Assembly (NCBI GenBank): GCA_934526065.1
Contig: CAKSZX010000008.1
Coordinates: forward strand, 1 to 64,000
Direction of reading: 5' to 3'
Length of the DNA stretch: 64,000 bases
Source of the DNA: an uncultured Oscillospiraceae bacterium
Lineage (GTDB): Bacteria > Bacillota > Clostridia > Oscillospirales > Ruminococcaceae
Shown here: positions 1 to 9,260 of the stretch, piece by piece
Layout of the letters: every line of letters begins with the position of its first letter
How positions within the stretch are numbered: position 1 is the stretch's first letter
Notes under the pieces: generated by a model
Told to the model about the DNA's origin: nothing
Seen by the model: the letters and a program-made list of their open reading frames with translations, nothing else
The model's database searches: none
Position numbers and translations under genes: made by a program

Positions 1-454
1 TATCTATTCTATCACAAGGACTTTACTTTGTCAAGCACTTTTTTCGATTTATTTTCTAATCTTATTTACTTGACCTTCCAGTCTTTGCTTTATTTACTGT
101 CTGTTTCTCAAGACAGTGTTTGTATTATACACGCCTTTTCCCTGTTTGTCAACTACTTTTTTCTCCTTTCTTATCAAAAAATCACGGCATTTTTCATAAA
201 TGACCGTGATCTCTTGTTCTTTATTTTATTAAGTTGTCAAAATCATTCTATACTCATATCAAAAATCGTATTATCCTTATCTATAAAGCCGATTTTGGTT
301 TTTCAATTCATTTTTAATGTGGCAAAGCCTTATTGCGTGGAATTATCTATATTATAAAGTATATATAAAATTTTCAAGAAAGCAAAATATATTTATGTTA
401 GTCAGAATAATCTCTTTCAATAGAATATAAATTACTCAAACAACTTTGATTTAA
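1..454. other. AT-rich gene-free stretch at window start
   Basis: I see no convincing gene here. The only long reading frame is a T-rich, Leu/Phe/Ser-rich plus-strand frame at 28-357 with no ribosome binding site. The stretch holds one terminator-like hairpin (181-210) facing the minus-strand genes, so it is probably the 3' untranslated region of the lipoprotein transcript plus an intergenic spacer. Confidence 0.5.
174..210 (-). terminator. Intrinsic terminator
   Basis: ATCACGG (181-187) pairs with CCGTGAT (204-210), extended by CATTT/AAATG inside. On the minus strand the stem is followed by a run of T (176-181). It could end the lipoprotein transcript, whose stop lies about 245 bases upstream, or a transcript from outside the window. 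Confidence 0.6.
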
Positions 455-1870
455 TCATAATAAACGAAATTCCCCTATTTGTTCATAATCTCCTACACTG
501 TTAAAAAAGTTTTCTTTTGACATACGGGCAAGGGTAACCCTGCCGTTTCCGTAGTTAGATATTCCTATTATCAAATCATTTTTTGTTATGCCGAATATAT
601 CCGGGGTGCGGTAATACTTAGCGGAATAAGCCGGAAACTTTAATGTCAAAGTTGAAACAGACATATCTTTTGTATCAATCACAACAGCGGTGTCCTTTAC
701 TTGCCAAGAATCCGAATATAAATCAAATACAATCTTATCGTCTATTTTGTATATTTTCATTACTTGGCGGCCGGCAAGCTTTTCCGTTACTTCCGGCATT
801 TCTACCCAATCCCCTTTATCGTAATAAAATACATTTTTGTAAATCGTTGTATTTTCTGTTGTGACCGTGTCTTTTTTAATAACTTTATTGTTTAAAAAGA
901 TATAACTCTCATTGATTTTTCCGCTATCATTCCTGGTTTTAAAGTAGTCCTTATAAATTGACCGGTTGGCGTTTAAGTAGGTGCTTTTTCCTGTTGCCAC
1001 ATCGTATTTTGCAATCATTTTACCGCCGCAATTTATTGAAATTTTTGGTATTGTATAATAAAAGGAATATATAAAATAACTTCCGTCATCTGCAATGTCT
1101 TCTATTTTTATATTGTTACTGATGCCTATCGAGCCTGTTTTGGTTACGCCGTCATCAAATGTTATGGGGACACCATCGGATATATTTTCAAACAAAGCAC
1201 ATTCCGTTGTCATCTCACCTGTGGTTAAATTTATCTTTTTAAGATATATTCCGTCATTCTCATCGCTAAAATAAAATATGTCTTTTCCGTCTGTGTAAAT
1301 TTCACTGTCATAATAAAGCAATAAATCCCGATACTCGGCTAATATTTCCTTGCCATTTTCTCCTACGGTATAAACAGTATTTGTGTCAATGCCAAATTCC
1401 GGGTCTGAACCCTTGATTGAATAAAGTTTTCCGTCTACCGTAAAAACAATACTACCCATGTAAGCGCCACAATCACTATGTATATGCAGGCAATCGGGTT
1501 TGTCACATAATACCTTAGGTATATTATCAACTCCGATTTTACTTACTATGCTTTCCGGTATTCCGTCTCCGTCGTGAGGCTCTGTTGCAATATAAAAATC
1601 ATCGGTGTCAAATCTCCGGGAATATGCTATCCCCTCGTATCCAAAACCGGATATACCGCTGTTTTCTCGTAAAACACGGAATTCCACCGGTGATGAAAAT
1701 ATATTTTCTCTCGGTGTTATTGCTTCTCCGTCCCATTCCTCAACAGCTGAAGAACTGCCCACAGAGTTATCGGAACCGGAATTTCCGATATCATTACTTT
1801 CTCCTTTTATATTACCTGAACACCCGGTCATCATCAAAAGCAGAACAATCAGTATCAATAACTTTTTCAT
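455..1870 (-). CDS. Putative lipoprotein of unknown function
   Basis: A 471-aa protein that I cannot assign to a named family. The N-terminus is a lipoprotein signal: two Lys, a run of Leu/Ile/Val/Met, then the lipobox MTGC with the lipidated Cys at residue 17, so the mature protein should be anchored to the outer face of the membrane. A Ser/Gly/Asn-rich linker follows. The rest has many short beta-rich segments with alternating Tyr/Asp/Gly ('DGKLYSI', 'DGKDIFYFS', 'DDGSYFIY'), reminiscent of a beta-propeller of the DUF5050 or WD-like kind; this is inference. The start codon overlaps the stop of the upstream radical SAM gene in ATGA, and its Shine-Dalgarno AAAGGAGAAG lies inside that gene, so the two are translationally coupled. 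Confidence 0.7.
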   Translation of the reverse strand: MKKLLILIVLLLMMTGCSGNIKGESNDIGNSGSDNSVGSSSAVEEWDGEAITPRENIFSSPVEFRVLRENSGISGFGYEGIAYSRRFDTDDFYIATEPHDGDGIPESIVSKIGVDNIPKVLCDKPDCLHIHSDCGAYMGSIVFTVDGKLYSIKGSDPEFGIDTNTVYTVGENGKEILAEYRDLLLYYDSEIYTDGKDIFYFSDENDGIYLKKINLTTGEMTTECALFENISDGVPITFDDGVTKTGSIGISNNIKIEDIADDGSYFIYSFYYTIPKISINCGGKMIAKYDVATGKSTYLNANRSIYKDYFKTRNDSGKINESYIFLNNKVIKKDTVTTENTTIYKNVFYYDKGDWVEMPEVTEKLAGRQVMKIYKIDDKIVFDLYSDSWQVKDTAVVIDTKDMSVSTLTLKFPAYSAKYYRTPDIFGITKNDLIIGISNYGNGRVTLARMSKENFFNSVGDYEQIGEFRLL

Positions 1871-2763
1871 AAGCTTCTCCTTTCATCTTTTAAGCTCTTT
1901 ATATAATTACTTATATAATTCATTGTTTTGCGCTTATCGCCTGTCCACAAAGGAGCAAGCAAATCCTTTTTGGCACCGTCACCGGTAAGTCGGTGAATTT
2001 CCATACCGGCAGGCAGGGCGTTAAGACAATCCCCAAGCAAGGCGGCATATTCTTCCAAAGTCATTGTGGGGTAATTGTATTTTAAATAGTCCTCACCCAT
2101 TTTTGTGCCTTTTAAATAATGCAAAAGTTGTAGTTTTATTCCGTCTGCACCGCTTTCGGCAACAAAACGGGCACTTTGTACCATATCTTCTCTGCTTTCC
2201 CATGGGAAACCCAAGATAATATGAGCCACCACATGTATATTGTGTTCCTTTAACAGGTTTACCCGTTTTTCAAAATCCTCGGCGGTATAACAACAATTTA
2301 TTTTTTTTAAGGTTTCCGGGTTTGAAGATTGCAACCCCAGCTCCACCGTAACAGGTTTTATTTTATTAAGCCTGTCCAGCATTTGTATAACATCTTCACC
2401 TAAGCAGTCACACCTTGTGGCAATGGCAAGTTCCAGGATTTCCGGCATAGAGGCGGCTTCGGTAAAAATTTTTTCAAGCCTTTTTACATCTCCGTAAGTA
2501 TTTGTATAAGATTGAAAATAAGCAATAAACTTTTTACCGCCTTTTTTCTCAACAAGCTTTTTTGCCTGTTCTATTTGTTGTGCAATCGGCAAAAAACCGC
2601 TTTGGGCAAAATCCCCGGAGCCTTTTTCACTGCAAAATATGCAGCCTCCCACCCCTTTTGTACCGTCACGGTTGGGGCAGGTACACCTGGCGGAAAGAGA
2701 AATTTTATACACCTTCTCACCGTACTTTTCTTTCCAAACGTCTCCTATTTTTAAGTATTCCAT
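1867..2763 (-). CDS. YhcC-type radical SAM protein (TIGR01212 family)
   Basis: A 298-aa radical SAM enzyme of the Elp3-like YhcC family, function unknown. Near the N-terminus is the family signature with Cys at residues 27, 29, 41 and 44 (CTCPNRDGTKGVGGCIFC), three of which should hold the 4Fe-4S cluster that cleaves SAM. Further on are 'ELGLQSSNPETLKKIN' and 'HIILGFPWES', typical of radical SAM TIM barrels. I place the start at the ATG at 2763-2761, preceded by GGTGAAA. A longer frame to 2805 would add 14 residues before the conserved MEYLKIGDVWKEKYG start. The 3' end overlaps the lipoprotein start by 4 bases. Confidence 0.85.
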   Translation of the reverse strand: MEYLKIGDVWKEKYGEKVYKISLSARCTCPNRDGTKGVGGCIFCSEKGSGDFAQSGFLPIAQQIEQAKKLVEKKGGKKFIAYFQSYTNTYGDVKRLEKIFTEAASMPEILELAIATRCDCLGEDVIQMLDRLNKIKPVTVELGLQSSNPETLKKINCCYTAEDFEKRVNLLKEHNIHVVAHIILGFPWESREDMVQSARFVAESGADGIKLQLLHYLKGTKMGEDYLKYNYPTMTLEEYAALLGDCLNALPAGMEIHRLTGDGAKKDLLAPLWTGDKRKTMNYISNYIKSLKDERRSL

Positions 2764-2935
2764 ATTTTCACCATAACCGTTAATATTCTGTGTTTTAAAA
2801 ATCACATTAAATATTTATCCTAAAACCATTATTTAATATCAGTATATTATAAGGGAATTTTCCTGTCAACAGGGCAACCTGTGAATATTTAAATGACGAT
2901 ATTATACAATAGATTATTTACTCTGTGATATACAC

Positions 2936-2970
2936 AAAAAGCAATCGAAAAATCTCCGATTGCTCTTTTT
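2936..2970. terminator. Bidirectional terminator
   Basis: AGCAATCG (2940-2947) pairs with CGATTGCT (2957-2964), with T runs on both strands. It ends the minus-strand glycan operon just after the stop at 2971. Confidence 0.75.
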
Positions 2971-4626
2971 TCATATTTTATTTTTCTTAAAATCCAATGC
3001 CAAGCTTCCGCCTACAAATCCTATAAGCAGTACAAGCGGGAACACCGCCCCCAGATACATTGCATAGGTGCCTATACCAAAGGCGGAAATTTCCATATAG
3101 GAAATTATAAACACCCTAAACAGACCCATAAGCAAAAATCCCAACAAAACAAATGCGGTTATCTGTTTTTGATAAGTCCGATTTTTAAATTTAATAAATG
3201 TTTTTATACCGCCGTAAATGCCGATTATCAGCAAAGGCACTGTTATTAAACGATAAGCCCAAATAACCCCTATCATAATTTTAAAAATCAAAATTTGGAA
3301 ATCCGTATAATAAGAATAAGGTTGATTTTCCGCCGCAGCATAATTGCAATCATCATGCAAATAGCCCTGCCAAACTTCCATATCCTGCCGGCTTATACGG
3401 CTTATATCGTATTCATAAGGTAGCATTCCCCGCCAGGTGACCACACTTTTTGTGCTGTTTAACACTTCGATTATTACCGGGGAAATATATTCGGCTTTTA
3501 AAGGAGGAGTGACAGATGACCTTGGTTTTAAACTTCCCTCTGTTTTATCCCGTAAGTCTTTTACTTCTTTTTCGATTTGCCGCCAAAGTTCTTCGGCTTT
3601 TTGCGGGCTGTCATAATAGCCCATTTCCTGTGCGGCAAGTCTCAACGCCCAATAAAATGAACCGGAACGGTAATCTTCCGCCTGTGGGTTCCAATATGCC
3701 TTGCGGCACACTGCCCCTTCTTGGTCAAGATATTCCCTGAACTGCCGGAAAGTCGGGCATTCCTCATACATCAATTCTCTTACATCTTCCGGCACGGCAA
3801 CAATTTCATTCCAGTTTTCCTGGGGCAGTCTTGTCATTTGCCCATACCGACCGGCAAATGAACCGCTGTTAAAGTCTGTAAGTTTAAAAACTCCGTAATA
3901 TTTGTAATTCATCCCCATAACGGATAACACACAGCAAATGCATATCACATAAGGTATAAACATTTGTACTATTCGTAAAACCTTATTTTCAAGGCCTTTG
4001 TCGGTTGCTATATATACAATACATATTATTAAGGCTGTAAAGCCAAAAGGCAAAAGCCAGTATCCGTCCTCACGGCTGATGTAAGATAACCCAAGCCCCA
4101 CCCCTGCAATAAGATAAAATGGCAACACCTTTAAGGGCTTTTCTTTAAGCCTTAAAGCCGCCCCTGCCAAAGCCACAAAAAACAGTGTGCAGAGTATCGG
4201 GTACAGTGCATCACGATATACTCTAAGTGAATATTGGGCGTAAGTTGACGGTGAGTATAATATCACCAAGAATAAAACCACCCTTTGCCATTGTTTTTTC
4301 AGCACAGGCTTAAACGCCCACGCCGCCACAATGGCAGCCGACAGCCACATTATTCCATTGGCAACCAAATATGGAATACCTATTTTATTTATAAACGCCA
4401 AATACACCGCAAAAAAAGGATATTTTGACAATGTAAGATAATTATAATCCCCAAGCCATTCGCCTGCCGAGATACTCTGTGCCCATTTAAAATACAAATC
4501 GTCATCAATAGGAGCATATCCCGGGTAAATATACATCATTTGTTTATATGCCACAAACAATCTGAATACAACCGCCACTGCAATTAAAAACAGCAGAATT
4601 TTTTTTAATTTTTTATTTTCAGACAT
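2971..4626 (-). CDS. Polytopic GT-C-like membrane glycosyltransferase
   Basis: A 551-aa integral membrane protein, last gene of a six-gene operon. It opens with a positively charged stretch and a first membrane helix. An extracytoplasmic loop follows with 'PIDDDLYFKWAQSIS'; an acidic motif after the first helix is characteristic of GT-C transferases that take sugars from polyprenyl-phosphate donors. About ten more hydrophobic segments follow, with a roughly 150-residue soluble loop near the middle rich in Trp/Tyr/Arg. Product and acceptor are unknown. I prefer the ATG at 4626, which has GGAAG eight bases upstream; an upstream TTG at 4641 would add five residues but lies on that GGAAG. It begins 18 bases after the preceding glycosyltransferase. 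Wzy-like polymerase or an uncharacterised membrane protein are alternatives. Confidence 0.6.
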   Translation of the reverse strand: MSENKKLKKILLFLIAVAVVFRLFVAYKQMMYIYPGYAPIDDDLYFKWAQSISAGEWLGDYNYLTLSKYPFFAVYLAFINKIGIPYLVANGIMWLSAAIVAAWAFKPVLKKQWQRVVLFLVILYSPSTYAQYSLRVYRDALYPILCTLFFVALAGAALRLKEKPLKVLPFYLIAGVGLGLSYISREDGYWLLPFGFTALIICIVYIATDKGLENKVLRIVQMFIPYVICICCVLSVMGMNYKYYGVFKLTDFNSGSFAGRYGQMTRLPQENWNEIVAVPEDVRELMYEECPTFRQFREYLDQEGAVCRKAYWNPQAEDYRSGSFYWALRLAAQEMGYYDSPQKAEELWRQIEKEVKDLRDKTEGSLKPRSSVTPPLKAEYISPVIIEVLNSTKSVVTWRGMLPYEYDISRISRQDMEVWQGYLHDDCNYAAAENQPYSYYTDFQILIFKIMIGVIWAYRLITVPLLIIGIYGGIKTFIKFKNRTYQKQITAFVLLGFLLMGLFRVFIISYMEISAFGIGTYAMYLGAVFPLVLLIGFVGGSLALDFKKNKI

Positions 4627-4644
4627 CAAACAATCTTCCAAAAA

Positions 4645-5580
4645 TTATTTTGTTATTTTCTTGATATTCTCTATCACATACTCTCTTCGGCTGAAAACCA
4701 AACTGAGAATAAGTGACAGATATTTTAAAGCAATGGCAAACAGCAGGAACATACCGAAAAAGCCGAAAGAAACAACCAACATTGTGGTTGTCCAACCTGC
4801 AACAGGATTTGCCGAAACAAAAACCGCCACCGTGTAAATTCCGGCGCACAAAAGCACAACAGCCATAAGTGCGCTTAATCCCACGCTTATTTTATAGCCC
4901 ACATCGGTAAATAAAATCAGGCTGTTTAAAGCCAAATTCTTTTTAACCGGGTACTGGGCGTCGTTTCTTTTTGCGTTTTCCAAGGGTTTGTAAACATAGT
5001 CGGTAGCCGGCAAACCGCAGGATGCGTAAACCGCCTTGCGGTAAACCGTGCGCACTCCTATAGATTTTACACGGTTAATTCCCCTGCGGCTTATTATTGA
5101 AAAACGCTGGGTTTTAATCTTGTAGTTCATATTCGAGAATTTATTAAACATCTTGTAAAACATTCTCGAAGAAAATTTAGACGCCCCCTCCGGCACACCG
5201 AATACAATGTCATAACCTGTAAGGCTCTTTTTATAAACTTCCATAATTGCCGTCGGTTCATAGTCCATAAGGCAGGAATCAAATTCAAAAACAAAGTCAC
5301 CTATTGAAATATCCAAACCGGCAACCATTGCGTTTTCCACCCCTTGAAAGAAGCTTGTATCAATCATTGTAAGGCTTTTTACGCTGTTTTCATCACAAAA
5401 TTCTTCAACCGCCCTTGCGGTATTATCTGTGGAAGTATCGTTTACACAGATAATTTCATATTTTTCAAAATTAGTTTTCAACAATTCATTTAAAGATGTC
5501 AAAAACTTTTTTACGCTGTTTTCCTCGTTGTAGAGATACACAACGGCGGAAACAAAATTTTTCTCCTTATTCAAGCTCAC
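4645..5580 (-). CDS. Family 2 glycosyltransferase with C-terminal membrane helices
   Basis: About 311 aa. The N-terminal two thirds is a GT-A fold: 'VSAVVYLYNEENSV' (first beta strand and nucleotide loop), 'ICVNDTSTDNT' (sugar-nucleotide Asp), and 'EFDSCLMDYEP' where the DXD-type motif belongs. Two strongly hydrophobic segments near residues 210-285 anchor it to the cytoplasmic face, as in polyprenyl-phosphate sugar synthases (DPM1/ArnC type). Its product could be the lipid-linked sugar used by the GT-C protein encoded just downstream; this is inference. The start is uncertain: a TTG at 5586 sits only three bases after GGAGG, whereas the GTG at 5580 is nine bases from it and is preferred. The start lies inside the 3' end of the upstream FAD gene, so the two are coupled. 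Confidence 0.75.
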   Translation of the reverse strand: MSLNKEKNFVSAVVYLYNEENSVKKFLTSLNELLKTNFEKYEIICVNDTSTDNTARAVEEFCDENSVKSLTMIDTSFFQGVENAMVAGLDISIGDFVFEFDSCLMDYEPTAIMEVYKKSLTGYDIVFGVPEGASKFSSRMFYKMFNKFSNMNYKIKTQRFSIISRRGINRVKSIGVRTVYRKAVYASCGLPATDYVYKPLENAKRNDAQYPVKKNLALNSLILFTDVGYKISVGLSALMAVVLLCAGIYTVAVFVSANPVAGWTTTMLVVSFGFFGMFLLFAIALKYLSLILSLVFSRREYVIENIKKITK

Positions 5581-6697
5581 CGTCAAGCACCTCCTTTAAG
5601 TCGTAAACGGTATTTATTTTGCCGGACAACACACTTACAAATGTTGGTTTTTTATTAAATACTTTTATAAGTGTGGGGCGGCTGTCGTCTATTTCGCTCA
5701 TTTTTAAAATAGGTTTCATTGAAAAGAGCGAGCCATAATATTCAAATTTATACTCGTCTTTCAAATATTTTCTGGCAAGCTGTGACATATACCCCCAAGC
5801 GGATTCCGGCTTGTGGGGGCAGTTATTACAGTTGCCCAAATGCCCTGGGCTGCAATAATCTTCAATCCCCTTTTGACATTCAAATGTAGGCAGCTTGTCA
5901 TAACAAGTTACATGAGGGGTAAAAGTAACGCTTGTAAGTGAGTGATACCCTGTCTTTCCGAAAGGCATAATAGAAAAGAACGGTCCGTCCATTACGGTTA
6001 TGCCGGTATTTTTTAGCTTTTCGTCAACGGTGCAAAGAATAATTTCGCACAACTCGTATTTTATCGGGAATGTTTCAAACCCTGCCATGCTGTTTATTTG
6101 GTTTACACTGGCATAAGTGGAATTAAGCACATAACCTGCACAAAAACTTTCCCCGTCTTTTAAGGTCAGCACATATTCTTCCCCTATGTTTTCTATTTTT
6201 GTTATAAAACTGTTATATCTTACAGTGATATTTTCCAGCTTTTCTATATCTTTCAAAAGCAGATCTCGCAGTATCTGCCAGTCATAGGTGTATTCCTTTG
6301 TTAAAAATGTGCCGTCGCACATTCCCTCTTTAAAGTATTTTGTGTTGGAAATCCGCTCGCAGGGTATATCGGTGTCATGGCAGAATTTTTCAAACTGCTC
6401 TTTGTTTGTCCAGGAAAAATTCGCACTTGTGGCATAGATTTTTGTAAAATCTTCCTTTATGCTTTCCGGATAATCCCGACAAAATCTGTCAAAGTAGTTT
6501 CGGCTTTTTGATGCCGTGGAAATACTTCTCGGATAGTGATATCCCATGTGAACTCTCGCCTGGTTTATGTATGTCCGCCTTGCAAAGGGCACATCGTCAC
6601 ATTCCAAAACAAGAATATTCTCACCCTTTTTACCGCAGTACACGGCACTGTAAAGGCCGTAAAGCCCTGCGCCGATTATAATTTTATCGTATTTCAT
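5567..6697 (-). CDS. FAD-dependent oxidoreductase (DAO-like)
   Basis: A 376-aa flavoprotein. The N-terminus shows a Rossmann dinucleotide-binding loop, IIIGAGLYGLYSA, with the glycine fingerprint at residues 9-14, then an acidic 'LVLECDD' at the end of the second strand. Near residues 270-292 is a Cys-rich stretch (CQKG...YCSPG...CNNC) that could bind a metal or Fe-S cluster; this is unusual for simple amino-acid oxidase folds. Family knowledge supports FAD-dependent oxidation of an amine or hydroxyl; the position among glycosyltransferases and a sugar epimerase suggests a sugar or a lipid-linked sugar as substrate (inference). It starts by ATGA overlap with the upstream GT2 gene. Confidence 0.7.
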   Translation of the reverse strand: MKYDKIIIGAGLYGLYSAVYCGKKGENILVLECDDVPFARRTYINQARVHMGYHYPRSISTASKSRNYFDRFCRDYPESIKEDFTKIYATSANFSWTNKEQFEKFCHDTDIPCERISNTKYFKEGMCDGTFLTKEYTYDWQILRDLLLKDIEKLENITVRYNSFITKIENIGEEYVLTLKDGESFCAGYVLNSTYASVNQINSMAGFETFPIKYELCEIILCTVDEKLKNTGITVMDGPFFSIMPFGKTGYHSLTSVTFTPHVTCYDKLPTFECQKGIEDYCSPGHLGNCNNCPHKPESAWGYMSQLARKYLKDEYKFEYYGSLFSMKPILKMSEIDDSRPTLIKVFNKKPTFVSVLSGKINTVYDLKEVLDGELE

Positions 6698-7491
6698 ATT
6701 TTCGGATTATACCTTCCTGCCGCATTTTCAACTAAAATTCTCATAAGCCGAGAATTTCCCTTTATGGGGCTTATTTTTGTGGGTATCTTTCCGCTGTTTG
6801 GGTACGCCCTTGTAACAGGAACCTCACAGGTTTTAAGCCTTAACTGTGATGCCCTTGTTGAAAGGTAAGCCAGCAGTTCATACCCCCGGAATATATTCCT
6901 GAAAGGCTGTACCATCGGATGCGTCAAATATCTCTTGGAGTAAGCCCTGAAATTATTTGTTGTGTCGGTAAATTTTTCGTGGGCGGTTAAAGAGATAACC
7001 GGCGCATGAATGAATTTTACAGCCATATGGCGTACAAGGGGCGTGTTTATAGCCTGTCCGCCGGGTATAAATCTTGACCCTTGGACAAAATCATATCCCT
7101 CATCAAGTTTCTTTATAAATTCTTTAACATCCTCTATACTGTCCTTGTTGTTGCCGTCAATGGTGATTATACCATCATAACCACGGCTTAAAGCCCAATA
7201 AAAACCCATTCTCAGCTGGGCGCCCTGCTTGCCCGGGCCTTTTTTTATCAAAAGAGTATTAACCCCTAAGCTTTGCAACATATCATCGTCGGTGCCACCG
7301 TCTGTGGAACCTCCGTCACAAATTATAATATCTGCAAGGGTGTGCACCTTGTTCATTCTTGCTCTCAAAAGCTCTAATTTGATGTTTTCTTTTTCGTTTA
7401 TGATTGGAATACACACACAATACTTTGTCTTTTTTTCGGCATATTCTTTACATTCAAAATCCGGCACGCCCCGAATATTTTTATATAACAT
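6694..7491 (-). CDS. Family 2 glycosyltransferase
   Basis: A 265-aa soluble GT-A enzyme resembling polyprenyl-phosphate mannosyl/glucosyltransferases. It shows 'CVCIPIINEKENI', 'IIICDGGSTDGGT' (nucleotide-sugar binding), 'GAQLRMGFYWAL' and 'ITIDGNNKDS' at the DXD position. 'VQGSRFIPGG' is a hallmark of the DPM1 subfamily. There is no clear membrane helix. The start codon shares one base with the upstream stop (TAATG at 7491), and the 3' end overlaps the FAD gene by four bases, so translation is probably coupled through the operon. The exact sugar is unknown. Confidence 0.8.
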   Translation of the reverse strand: MLYKNIRGVPDFECKEYAEKKTKYCVCIPIINEKENIKLELLRARMNKVHTLADIIICDGGSTDGGTDDDMLQSLGVNTLLIKKGPGKQGAQLRMGFYWALSRGYDGIITIDGNNKDSIEDVKEFIKKLDEGYDFVQGSRFIPGGQAINTPLVRHMAVKFIHAPVISLTAHEKFTDTTNNFRAYSKRYLTHPMVQPFRNIFRGYELLAYLSTRASQLRLKTCEVPVTRAYPNSGKIPTKISPIKGNSRLMRILVENAAGRYNPKI

Positions 7492-8273
7492 TAGAAAGCC
7501 CCCTTAACATACAAAACAGCGTCTTTAACTTTTTGAATATCATCCTGCTTTTTCATTTCTATTGATATATATCCTTCATAATCTATCTTGCCTAAAACCT
7601 TTTTAAGGGTTGTATATTCCCCACAGGGTTTTATATACTCCAAATTAGGATAAGAAACATGTATGTGATTTACCAAAGTTTTATAAGTTTTTACAAGATG
7701 GGGGTTTTCTTTATTGTAAATCATTGTGCCCATATCAATATTAACTTTTAAACCCTTGCTGTCAACTTTTTTAACAAATTCGCAACAATCTTTTGTGTAA
7801 TTTAAAAAGTTTGTATTGTAAATAACCGGGTTTGGTTCTAAGGCTATATTTGTTTCGTGCTCAAAGGCAAAATCCCCTATTTGTTTAAAAAATTCGAGGG
7901 CAATATCGGTATTTGCTCCCTGTGGAACATTGCGGTTTTTCGGGCAGCCGAAAACAAGGTTTTTTATCCCCATGCTCTCGGCAAATAAAACGGCTTTTTT
8001 GGTGTAGTCGGTTAAAAACCGTCTGTCCTCATCTGTGCCGAATATATTTTGCCCTATGCCGTACCATATACTCTGCATACTGCTTACCGTTAAACCGTAT
8101 TTATTTTTAAGCATATAGGAGTAAAGATGGGCCTCCTCCAAGCGATCGTATGGGTTTTCAAAAATTCTTGTGGGGGCTATTTCTATACCTTCCACACCGT
8201 TTTCTTTTAAAAAGGAGTACATCTCCCCGTCATATTCTTTTTCCCATGCTATATTAGATATTGAATACTTCAT
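7491..8273 (-). CDS. Sugar phosphate isomerase/epimerase-like TIM barrel
   Basis: A 260-aa member of the xylose isomerase-like TIM barrel family (AP endonuclease 2 superfamily). Visible features are 'YSISNIAWE' at the first strand, 'GVEGIEIAPTRIF', 'LALEPNPVIYNTNFLNY'-type metal-site residues (Glu on a late strand), 'VNIDMGTM' and 'HIHVSYPNL', and the terminal 'YEGYISIEMK'. These conserved Glu/Asp/His residues bind the divalent metal in the family. In this operon it probably interconverts or modifies the sugar that is transferred. I place the start at the ATG at 8273, five bases after the upstream stop; an in-frame TTG at 8306 would overlap the upstream gene. Confidence 0.75.
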   Translation of the reverse strand: MKYSISNIAWEKEYDGEMYSFLKENGVEGIEIAPTRIFENPYDRLEEAHLYSYMLKNKYGLTVSSMQSIWYGIGQNIFGTDEDRRFLTDYTKKAVLFAESMGIKNLVFGCPKNRNVPQGANTDIALEFFKQIGDFAFEHETNIALEPNPVIYNTNFLNYTKDCCEFVKKVDSKGLKVNIDMGTMIYNKENPHLVKTYKTLVNHIHVSYPNLEYIKPCGEYTTLKKVLGKIDYEGYISIEMKKQDDIQKVKDAVLYVKGAF

Positions 8274-8277
8274 AACC

Positions 8278-9198
8278 TTATCTGTTCTCCGTATAGTTTT
8301 CAACAAATTGTTTTATATCCGTTAAACAAAACTCTTTCTTTAAAATATATCCGTCTTTTCCGCCGAATAGATTTGAATATTTTGTCCTTAAATCATATAC
8401 AGGGGGCTTGCCGGTAATGTGATTTACAAATTCTTCCCCTGTAAGCCGGCGGTATATTTGGCTTATTGTAACCGGCTCAACCGCCAAATTCAAAATCTTT
8501 ATATTGTTATCCAAGGCAAGCTGTATATCGCCGTTTAATCTGTTTAAATTATAGTATTGGAAAATCCCTCTGCTGTCGGTGAAATTCAAAGCAGAAAAAC
8601 CTACTTTTTTAAAAATTTCTTTAAGCCGATCTCGGTCAATATCGGTTTTTACCCGCCAAAATCCGTCTCCTCTGTCGGTATAGTACTCCTTTAAATCCGG
8701 CCTTTTCTCCGAAAGTTCCCGAATTTTACCGTCAGTCAATAACGCAGGTATGTAGTTTATATAATCGTAAAGAAAATTCTTTTTCAAGCCCTTTCCGTAA
8801 AGGCCGGGCAAACGAATAACAAGGCTGTCAAAACTGTCACTCACCTTATTTTCAAGCCAAAGTCGGTCTTTGCCGTACCGCCGCAAACCCTCGGTTTCCA
8901 TAATCCGATCTTCATCCTTGCCGTTCGGTTCTTTGTAAACATCAACGGAAGATATAAGAACAACCTTTTTAGGATTTATTTTTTTTATGTTTTCAAAGGC
9001 GTTTTTTACGATTTCAAAATCCCTTTCCGGGTATTTATTTGCAATAAATTTTTGCCGAGGCACCCCGGAATAAACCAAAATATCAGGGCAGGTTCCAAAT
9101 GCCTCCCCTATGTTTTTTGAATTATAAAGTCCCTCAAATTCTCCGTTCAAATTTAAATTAGAACCTACAAAACCCGTATATCCAACTAATGATCTCAT
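8278..9198 (-). CDS. NAD-dependent epimerase/dehydratase (extended SDR)
   Basis: A 306-aa short-chain dehydrogenase of the nucleotide-sugar epimerase type, first gene of the operon. The N-terminus carries a GxxGxxG-like loop (LVGYTGFVGSNL, residues 4-15). 'KVVLISSVDVYKEP' places the catalytic Ser and Tyr: here the usual YxxxK is seen only as SSVDVY, with 'YGKD' further on as the more likely YxxxK region. It could act on a nucleotide-linked sugar and supply precursor for the two GT2 enzymes. A weak purine-rich site (GAAGAGAAA) precedes the ATG. A strong promoter lies 35-60 bases upstream. Confidence 0.75.
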   Translation of the reverse strand: MRSLVGYTGFVGSNLNLNGEFEGLYNSKNIGEAFGTCPDILVYSGVPRQKFIANKYPERDFEIVKNAFENIKKINPKKVVLISSVDVYKEPNGKDEDRIMETEGLRRYGKDRLWLENKVSDSFDSLVIRLPGLYGKGLKKNFLYDYINYIPALLTDGKIRELSEKRPDLKEYYTDRGDGFWRVKTDIDRDRLKEIFKKVGFSALNFTDSRGIFQYYNLNRLNGDIQLALDNNIKILNLAVEPVTISQIYRRLTGEEFVNHITGKPPVYDLRTKYSNLFGGKDGYILKKEFCLTDIKQFVENYTENR

Positions 9199-9231
9199 AT
9201 TGTTTTTCTCTTCGTCACATTTATTTTCTTT

Positions 9232-9260
9232 ATTATACTATTATTTTATACTATCGTCAA
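9232..9260 (-). promoter_or_regulatory. Promoter of the glycan operon
   Basis: On the minus strand TTGACG (9260-9255), a 17-base spacer and TATAAT (9237-9232) form a near-consensus housekeeping promoter, about 35 bases before the epimerase start. Confidence 0.75.

Noticed and set aside
28..357. 109-codon plus-strand reading frame at the window start
   Set aside because: Very T-rich, dominated by Leu/Phe/Ser, no ribosome site, and it runs through a terminator hairpin.
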